This document shows positions 55,004 to 64,000 of a stretch of 64,000 bases of DNA, in pieces. Origin of the DNA: Prostheceraeus crozeri (Eukaryota; Platyhelminthes; Polycladida; Euryleptidae); NCBI GenBank assembly GCA_907163375.1, contig CAJQUW010003048.1:32647-96646 (forward strand), read 5' to 3'. Each line of letters begins with the position of its first letter. The first letter of the stretch is position 1. Under the pieces are notes generated by a model. The model saw only the letters and a list, made by a program, of their open reading frames with translations. It did not search any database and was not told the origin of the DNA. The translations under genes and the position numbers were made by a program.

Positions 55004-58000
55004 GATGGAGGACCCTGTTCGAAGACAGGCTCCATTCTTTGTTGGACATTATTCGAAGCCAGGCTGTATTCTTTGTTGGACACTATTCGAAGCCAGACTC
55101 GATCCTTTGTTGGACAATATTCGAAGCTAGGCTCTATTCGATGGAGGACACTATTCGAAGACAGGCTCTATTCTTTGTTGCACACGATTCGAAGCCAGGC
55201 TTAATTCTTTGTTGCACCCGATTCGAAGCCAGGCTCTATTCTTTGTTGGACACTATTCGAAGCCAGGCTCTATTCTTTGTTGCATCCGATTCGAAGCCAG
55301 GCTCTATTCTTTGTTGCAACCGATTCGAAACCAGGCTCTATTCGATGGAGGATCCTATTCGAAGCCAGGCTCAATTCTTTGTTGCACCCGATTCGAAGCC
55401 AGGCTCTATTCCTTGTTGGACACTATTCGAAGCCAGGCTCTATCCTTTGTTGGACACTATTCGAAGCCAGGCTCTATTCCTTGTTGGCCACTATTCGAAG
55501 CCAGGCTCTATTCTTTGTTGGACCCGATTCGAAGCCAGGCTCTTTTCTTTGTTGGACACTATTCGAAGCTAGGCTCTATTCGATGGAGGACCCTATTCGA
55601 AGCCAGGCTCTATTCGTTGGATGATCCTATTCGAAGCCAGGCTCGATTCTTTGTTGGACACTATTCGAAGCCAGACTCTATTCTTTGTTGCATCCGATTC
55701 GAAGCCAGGCTCTATTCCTTGTTGGACACTATTCGAAGCCAGGCTCTATTCTTTGTTGGACACTATTCGAAGCCAGGCTCTATTCCTTTTTGCACCCTAT
55801 TCGAAGCCGGGCCCTATTCGTTGGAGGATTCTATTCGAAGCCATGGCTCAATTCTTTGTTGCACCCGATTCGAAGCCAGGCTCCATCCTTTGTTGGACAC
55901 TATTCGAAGCCAGGATCTATTCGATGGAGGACACTATTGGAAGTGAGGCTCTATTCTTTGTTGGACACTATTCGAAGCCAGGCTCTATTCTTTGTTGGAC
56001 ACTATTCGAAGCCAGGCTCTATTCTTTGTTGGACACTATTCGAAGCCAGGCTCTATTCTTTGTTGCACCCGATTCGAAGCCATGGCTCTATTCGATGGAG
56101 GACACTATTCGAAGCCAGGCTCTATTCTTTGTTGCACCCAATTCGAAGCCAGACTCTATTCTTTGTTGGACACTATTCGAAGCCAGGCTCCATCCTTTGT
56201 TAGACACTATTCAAAGCCAGGGTCTATTCTTTGTTGCATCCGATTCGAAGCCAGGCTCTATTCCTTGTTGGACACTATTCGAAGCCAGGCTATATTCTTT
56301 GTTGGACACTATTCGAAGCTAGGCTCTATTCTTTGTTGGACACTATTCGAAGCCAGGCTCTATTCTTTGTTGGACACTATTCAAAGCCAGGCTCCATTCT
56401 TTGTTGGACATTATCAGAAGCCATGCTCTATTCCTTGTTGCACCCGGTTCGAAGGCAGGCTCTATTCTTTGTTGGACATTATTCGAAGCCAGGCTCCTTT
56501 CTTTGTTGGACACTATTCGAAGCCAGGCTATATTCTTTGTTGGACACTATTCGAAGCTAGGCTCTATTCTTTGTTGGACACTATTCGAAGCCAGGCTCTA
56601 TTCTTTGTTGGACACTATTCAAAGCCAGGCTCCATTCTTTGTTGGACATTATAAGAAGCCAGGCTCGATCCTTTGTTGCACACTGTTCGAAGCCAGGCTC
56701 TATTCTTTGTTGGACACTATTCGAAGCCAGGCTCTATTCTTTGTTGGACACTATTCGAAGCCAGGCTCTATTCTTTGTTGGACACTATTCGAAGCCAGGC
56801 TCTATTCTTTGTTGCACCCGATTCGAAGCCAGGCTCTATTCTTTGTTGGACACTATTCGAAGCCAGGCTCTATTCTTTGTTGGACACTATTCGAAGCCAG
56901 GCTCTATTCTTTGTTGGACACTATTCGAAGCCAGGCTCTATTCTTTGTTGGACCCGATTCGAAGCCAGGCTCTATTCCTTGTTGGACACTATTCGAAGCC
57001 AGGCTCTATTCCTTGTTGGACACTATTCGAAGCCAGGCTCTATTCTTTGTTGGACATTATTCGAAGCCAGGCTCTATTCTTTGTTGGACACTTTTCGAAG
57101 CGAGGCTCTATTCCTTGTTGGACACTATTCGAAGCCAGGCTCTATTCTTTGTTGGACATTATTCGAAGCCAGGCTCTATTCTTTGTTGCACACGATCCGA
57201 AGCCGGGCTCTATTCTTTGTTGGACACTATTCGAAGCCAGGCTCTATTGTTTGTTGGACACTATTCGAAGCCAGACTCTATTCTTTGTTGCACCCGATTC
57301 GAAGCCTGGCTCTATTCCTTGTTGGACACTATTGGAAGCCCGGCTCTATTCGATGAAGCACCCTATTCGAAGCCAGACTCTATTCTTTGTTGGACACTAT
57401 TCGAAGCCATGCTCCATCCTTTGTTAGACACTATTCAAAGCCAGGGTCTATTCTTTGTTGCATCCGATTCGAAGCCAGGCTCTATTCTTTGTTGGACACT
57501 ATTCAAAGCCAGGCTCCATTCTTTGTTGGACACTATCAGAAGCCATGCTCTATTCCTTGTTGCACCCGGTTCGAAGGCAGGCTCTATTCTTTGTTGGACA
57601 TTATTCGAAGCCAGGCTCCATTCTTTGTTGGACACTATTCGAAGCCAGGCTCTATTCTTTGTTGGACACTATTCGAAGCCAGGCTCTATTTTTTGTTGGA
57701 CACTATTCGAAGCCAGGCTCTATTCCTTGTTGGACACTACTCGAAGCCAGGCTCTATTGTTTGTTGGACACTATTCGAAGCCGGGCTCTATTCTTTGTTG
57801 CACCCGATCCGAAGCCAGGGTCTATTCCTTGTTCGACACTACTCGAAGCCAGGCTCTATTGTTTGTTGGACACTATTCGAAGCCAGGCTCTATTCTTTGT
57901 TGGACATTATTCGAAGCCAGCCTCTATTCTTTGTTGGACATTATTCGAAGCCAGGCTCTATTCTTTGTTGGACACTATTCGAAGCCATGCTCCATCCCTT

Positions 58001-61000
58001 GTTGGACACTATCAGATGCCAGGCTCTATTCGATGGAGGACCCTATTCGAAGCCAGGCTCCGTCCTTTGTTGGACACTATCAGAAGCCGGGCTCTATTCT
58101 TTGTTGGACACTATTAGAAGCCAGGCTCTATTCTTTGTTGGACACTATCAGAAGCCAGGCTCTATTCCTTGTTGGACACTATTAGAAGCCAGGCTCTATT
58201 CTTTGTTGGACATTATTCAAAGCCAGGCTCCATTCTTTGTTGGACATTATCAGAAGCCATGCTCTATTCCTTGTTGCACCCGGTTCGAAGGCAGGCTCTA
58301 TTCTTTGTTGGACATTATTCGAAGCCAGGCTCCTTTCTTTGTTGGACACTATTCGAAGCCAGGCTCTATTCTTTGTTGCACCCAATTCGAAGCCAGACTC
58401 TATTCTTTGTTGGACACTATTCGAAGCCAGGCTCCATCCTTTGTTAGACACTATTCAAAGCCAGGGTCTATTCTTTGTTGCATCCGATTCGAAGCCAGGC
58501 TCTATTCCTTGTTGGACACTATTCGAGGCCAGGCTATATTCTTTGTTGGACACTATTCGAAGCTAGGCTCTATTCTTTGTTGGACACTATTCGAAGCCAG
58601 GCTCTATTCTTTGTTGGACACTATTCAAAGCCAGGCTCCATTCTTTGTTGGACATTATCAGAAGCCATGCTCTATTCCTTGTTGCACCCGGTTCGAAGGC
58701 AGGCTCTATTCTTTGTTGGACATTATTCGAAGCCAGCTCCTTTCTTTGTTGGACACTATTCGAAGCCAGGCTATATTCTTTGTTGGACACTATTCGAAGC
58801 TAGGCTCTATTCTTTGTTGGACACTATTCGAAGCCAGGCTCTATTCTTTGTTGGACACTATTCAAAGCCAGGCTCCATTCTTTGTTGGACATTATCAGAA
58901 GCCATGCTCTATTCCTTGTTGCACCCTGTTCGAAGCCAGGCTCTATTCCTTGTTGGAAACTATTCGAAGCCAGGCTCTATTCTTTGTTGGACACTACTCG
59001 AAGCCAGGCTCCATCCTTTGTTGGACACTATTCGAAGCCAGGCTCTATTCTTTGTTGCACCCGATTCGAAGCCAGGCTCTATTCTTTGTTGGACACTATT
59101 CGAAGCCGGGCTCTATTCTTTGTTGGACACTATTCGAAGCCAGGCTCTATTCTTTGTTGGACACTATTCGAAGCCAGGCTCTATTCTTTGTTGCACCCGA
59201 TTCGAAGCCAGGCTCTATTCCTTGTTGGACACTAGTCGAAGCGAGGCTCTATTCCTTGTTGGACACTATTCGAAGCCAGGCTCTATTCTTTGTTGGACAT
59301 TATTCGAAGCCAGGCTCTATTCTTTGTTGGACACTTTTCGAAGCGAGGCTCTATTCCTTGTTGGACACTATTCGAAGCCAGGCTCTATTCTTTGTTGGAC
59401 ATTATTCGAAGCCAGGCTCTATTCTTTGTTGCACACGATCCGAAGCCGGGCTCTATTCTTTGTTGGACACTATTCGAAGCCAGGCTCTATTGTTTGTTGG
59501 ACACTATTCGAAGCCAGACTCTATTCTTTGTTGCACCCGATTCGAAGCCTGGCTCTATTCCTTGTTGGACACTATTGGAAGCCCGGCTCTATTCGATGAA
59601 GCACCCTATTCGAAGCCAGGCTCTATTCTTTGTTGGACACTATTCGAAGCCATGCTCTATTCTTTGTTGGACACTATTCAAAGCCAGGGTCTATTCTTTG
59701 TTGCATCCGATTCGAAGCCAGGCTCTATTCTTTGTTGGACACTATTCAAAGCCAGGCTCTATTCTTTGTTGGACACTATCAGAAGCCATGCTCTATTCCT
59801 TGTTGCACCCGGTTCGAAGGCAGGCTCTATTCTTTGTTGGACATTATTCGAAGCCAGGCTCCATCCTTTGTTGGACACTATTCGAAGCCAGACTCTATTC
59901 TTTGTTGGACACTATTCGAAGCCAGGCTCTATTCTTTGTTGGACACTATTCGAAGCCAGGCTCTATTCCTTGTTGGACACTATTCGAAGCCAGGCTCTAT
60001 TCTTTGTTGGACAGTATTCGAAGCCGGGCTCTATTCTTTGTTGCACCCGATCCGAAGCCAGGCTGTCTATTCCTTGTTCGACACTATTCGAAGCCAGGCT
60101 TATTGTTTGTTGGACACTATTCGAAGCCAGGCTCTATTCTTTGTTGGACAATATTCGAAGCCAGGCTCTATTATTTGTTGGACATTATTCGAAGCCAGGC
60201 TCTATTCTTTGTTGGACACTATTCGAAGCCATGCTCTATTCTTTGTTGGACACTATCAGATGCCAGGCTCTATTCGATGGAGGACCCTATTCGAAGCCAG
60301 GCTCCGTCCTTTGTTGGACACTATCAGAAGCCGGGCTCTATTCTTTGTTGGACACTATTAGAAGCCAGGCTCTATTCTTTGTTGGACACTATCAGAAGCC
60401 AGGCTCTATTCCTTGTTGGACACTATTAGAAGCCAGGCTCTATTCTTTGTTGGACATTATTCGAAGCCAGGCTCTATTCTTTGTTGGGCACTATTCGAAG
60501 CCAGGCTCTATTCTTTGTTGGACACTATTCGAAGCCAGGCTCTATTCGATGGAGGACACTATTCGAAGACAGGCTGTATTCTTTGTTGGACACTATTCGA
60601 AGCCAGGCTCTATTCTTTCTTGCACCCGATTCGAAGCCAGGCTCTATTCTTTGTTGGACTCTATTCGAAGCCAGGTTCTATTCTTTGTTGGACTCTATTC
60701 GAAGCCAGGCTCTATTCGATGGAGGACCCTATTCGAAGCCAGGCTCTATTCTTTGTTGGACACTATTCGAAGCCAGGCTCTATTCTTTGGTTGACACTAT
60801 TCGAAGCCAGGCTCTATTCTTTGTTGCACCCGACTCGAAGCCAGGCTCTATTCTTTGTTGGACTCTATTCGAAGCCAGGTTCTATTCTTTGTTGGACTCT
60901 ATTGGAAGCCAGGCTCTATTCGATGGAGGACCCTATTCGAAGCCAGGCTCTATTCTTTGTTGGACACTATTCGAAGCCAGGCTCTATTCTTTGGTTGACA

Positions 61001-64000
61001 CTATTCGAAGCCAGGCTCTATTCTTTGTTGCACCCGATTCGAAGCCAGGCTCCATCCTTTGTTGGACAAAATTCGAAGCCAGGCTCTATTCTTTGTTGGA
61101 CACTATTCGAAGCCAGGCTCTACTCTTTGTTGGACATTATTCGAAGCCAGGCTGTATTCTTTGTTGGACACTATTCGAAGCCAGGCTCTATTCTTTGTTG
61201 GACATTATTCGAAGCCAGGCTGTATTCTTTGTTGGACATTATTCGAAGCCAGGCTCTATTCTTTGTTGGACACTATTCGAAGCCAGGCTCCATCCTTTGT
61301 TGGACACTATTCGAAGCCAGGCTCCATCCTTTGTTGGACACTATTCAAAGCCAGGCTCTATTCTTTGTTGGACATTATTCGAAGCCAGGCTCTATTCTTT
61401 GTTGGACACTATTCGAAGCCAGGCTTCATCCTTTGTTGGACAAAATTCGAAGCGAGGCTCCATCCTTTCTTGCACCCGATTCGAAGCCATGGCTATTCGA
61501 TGGAGGACACCATTCGAAGCCAGGCTCTATTCGATGGAGGACCCTATTCGAAGCCAGGCTCTATTCCTTGTTGGACACTATTCGAAGCCAGGCTCTATTC
61601 TTTGTTGCACCCGTTTCGAAGCCAAGCTCTATTCTTTGTTGCACCCGTTTCGAAGACAGGCTCTATTCTTTGTTGGACACTATTAAAAGCCAAGCTCTAT
61701 TCTTTGTTGGACCCTATTCGAAGCCAGGCTCTATTCTTTGTTGCACCCTTTTCGAAGCCAGACTCTATTCTTTGGTTGACACTATTCGAAGCCGGGCTCT
61801 ATTCTTTGTTGCACTTGATTCGAAGCCATGGCTCTATTCGATGGAGGACACTATTCGAAGCCAGGCTCTATTCTTTGTTGGACACTATTCGAAGCCAGGC
61901 TCTATTCTTTGTTGGACACTATTCGAAGCCAGGCTGTATTCTTTGTTGGACATTATTCGAAGCCAGGCTCTATTTTTTGTTGGACATTATTCGAAGCCAG
62001 GCTCTATTCTTTGTTGGACACTATTCGAAGCCAGGCTCTATTCTTTGTTGGACACTATTCGAAGCCAGGCTCTCTTCTTTGTTGGACAATATTCGAAGCC
62101 AGGCTCTACTCCTTGTTGGACACTATTCGAAGCTAGGCTCTATTCTTTGTTGGACCCTATTCGAAGCCAGGCTCCATCCTTTGTTGGACGCTATTCGAAG
62201 CCAGGCTCTTTTCTTTGTTTGACACTATTGGAAGCTAGGCTCTATTCGATGGAGGACACTATTCGAAGCCAGGCTCAATTCTTTGTTGCACCCGATTCGA
62301 AGCCAGGCTCTATTCTTTGTTGGACACTCTTCGAAGATAGTCTCTATTCTTGGTTGCACCCGATTCGAAGCCAGGCTCCATCCTTTGTTGGACAAAATTC
62401 GAAGCCAGGCTCTATTCTTTGTTGCACCCGTTTCGAAGCCAGGCTCTACTCTTTGTTGGACATTATTCGAAGCCAGGCTGTATTCTTTGTTGGACACAAT
62501 TCGAAGCCAGACTCTATTCGATGGAGGACACTAATTCGAAGCCAGGCTCAATTCTTTGTAGGACATTATTCGAAGCCAGGCTCCATCCTTTGTTGGACAC
62601 TATTCGAAGCCAGGCTCCATCCTTTGTTGGACATTATTCGAAGCCAGGCTCCATCCTTTGTTGGACACTATTCGAAGCCAGGCTATATTCTTTGTTGGAC
62701 ATTATTCGAAGCCAGGTTCTATTCTTTGTTGGACACTATTCGAAGCCAGGCTCCATCCTTTGTAGGACGAAATTCGAAGCCAGGCTCTATTCTTTGTTCG
62801 ACATTATTCGAAGCCAGGCTCTATTCTTTGTTGGACATTATTCGAAGCCAGGCTCTATTCTTTGTTGGACACTATTCGAAGCCAGGCTCCATCCTTTGTT
62901 GGACAAAATTCGAAGCCAGGCTCCATCCTTTGTTGCACCCGAATCGAAGCCATGGCTATTCGATGGATGACACCATTCGAAGCCAGGCTCTATTCGATGG
63001 AGGACCCTATTCGAAGCCAGGCTCTATTCCTTGTTGGACATTATTCGAAGCCAGGCTCTATTCTTTGTTGGACACTACTCGGATCCAGGCTCCATCCTTT
63101 GTTGGACAAAATTCGAAAGCCGGGCTCTATTTTTTGTTGCACTTGATTCGAAGCCATGGCTCTATTCGATGGAGGACACTATTCGAAGCCAGGCTCTATT
63201 CTTTGTTGGACACTATTCGAAGCCAGGCTCTATTCGATGTTGGACACTATTCGAAGCCAGGCTCTATTCTTTGTTGGACAAAATTCGAAGCCAGGCTCTA
63301 TTCTTTGTTGGACACTATTCGAAGCCAGGCTGTATTCTTTGTTGTGCATTATTCGAAGCCAGGCTCTATTTTTTGTTGGACATTATTCGAAGCAGGCTCT
63401 ATTCTTTGTTGGACACTATTCGAAGCCAGGCTCTATCCTTTGTTGGACATTATTCGAAGCCAGGCTCTATTCTTTGTTGGCCACTATTCGAAGCCAGGCT
63501 CTATTCTTTGTTGGACACTATTCGAAGCCAGGCTCCGTCCTTTGTTGAACACTATTCGAAGCCAGACTCTATTCTTTGTTGGACACTATTCGAAGCCAGG
63601 CTCTATTCTTTGTTGGACATTATTCGAAGCCAGGCTGTATTCTTTGTTGGACATTATTCGAAGCCAGGCTCTATTTTTTGTTGGACATTATTTGAAGCCA
63701 TGCTGTATTCTTTGTTGGACATTATTCGAAGCCAGGCTCTATTTTTTGTTGGACATTATTCGAAGCCAGGCTCTATTCTCTGTTGGACAGTATTCGAAGC
63801 CAGGCTCTATTCGATGGAGGACCTTATTCGAAGACAGGCTGTATTCTTTGTTGGACACTGTTCGAAGCCAGGCTCTACTCCTTGTTGGACACTATTCGAA
63901 GCTAGGCTCTATTCTTTGTGGGACCCTATTCGAAGCCAGGCTCTATTCGATGGAGGACACTATTCGAAGCCAGGCTCCATCCTTTGTTGGACGCTATTCG
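55004..64000 (+). repeat. 34-bp minisatellite/satellite array, about 264 units
   Basis: The monomer contains TTCGAAGCCAGGCTCTATTC and recurs every 34 bp to the window edge. Variant monomers replace the CTTTGTT end by GATGGAG or the ACTATTCG part by CCCGATTCG. Blocks recur with a 2244-bp offset (66 monomers): the CATCCGATTCG unit at 56237 returns at 58481, and the TTTTCGAAGCGAGG unit at 57091 returns at 59334. The monomer has no stop in any plus-strand frame, so all frames stay open for up to 1135 codons with a 34-residue peptide period. This is a by-product, not evidence of a protein. Short-period expansion within larger duplications is typical of satellites. Confidence 0.96.

Noticed and set aside
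55039-63548. Many long open reading frames of up to 1135 codons, and minus-strand ones of 66-90 codons
   Set aside because: They are made entirely of the 34-bp monomer, which lacks stop trinucleotides in the plus frames. The 34-residue period invites comparison with TPR or PPR repeats, but no such motif is present.

Overview
This is AT-rich animal DNA from a repeat-dense, gene-poor region, most likely an invertebrate. The signs are short spliced genes with GT-AG signals, seven-transmembrane receptor genes, Penelope-like retroelements with GIY-YIG nuclease domains, and at least six kinds of eukaryotic DNA transposon. I cannot name the species. Only two convincing host genes are present: paralogous minus-strand class A GPCR-like genes at about 28.9-29.9 kb and 32.3-33.3 kb. 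There is also one orphan candidate signal-peptide exon at 36.47 kb. Nearly everything else is mobile or repeated DNA.

Layout. 0-8.3 kb: old repeats, including a piggyBac 3' remnant with its cysteine-rich domain and TTAA end, several short inverted-repeat elements, one copy of a hAT-like non-autonomous family, and a perfect 70-bp palindrome. 8.4-10.3 kb: a Crypton-like tyrosine-recombinase element bounded by 18-bp direct repeats. 10.3-16.5 kb: two head-to-tail copies of a Naiad-type (permuted, N-terminal GIY-YIG) Penelope-like element; the second is complete, 3355 bp, with a 928-codon ORF. 16.9-20.5 kb: an old non-autonomous element broken up by a Tc1 (DD34E) element and a long-TIR MULE-like element. 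22-28.6 kb: two more hAT-like copies and two foldback structures, one of which carries a 13-unit amplification of its own terminus.

28.9-36.5 kb: the GPCR pair, a 23-25-bp minisatellite, a tRNA-derived SINE, an orphan GIY-YIG fragment and an internally deleted pogo/Tigger element. 37.2-46.2 kb: a nest of inverted duplications around a 4.3-kb foldback transposon. Its transposase reading frame joins a RING-H2 finger to an IS630/Tc1-type helix-turn-helix and DDE domain. Smaller relatives with the same ends lie at 45.2, 51.9 and 52.8 kb and, nested, at 16.9-20.5 kb. 48.2-50.8 kb: a second, canonical-type Penelope-like element with 125-bp direct repeats and a 12-bp target duplication. 54.3-64 kb: a decayed LINE reverse-transcriptase fragment, a perfect 55-bp inverted repeat, then a 9-kb array of a 34-bp monomer that runs off the window and has a 2244-bp higher-order period.

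The most novel-looking item is the RING-H2/DDE transposase in its foldback element. Next are the recombinase element with att-like direct repeats and the near-identical Naiad tandem, which looks recently active. All assignments come from reading motifs by eye; no database search was done.
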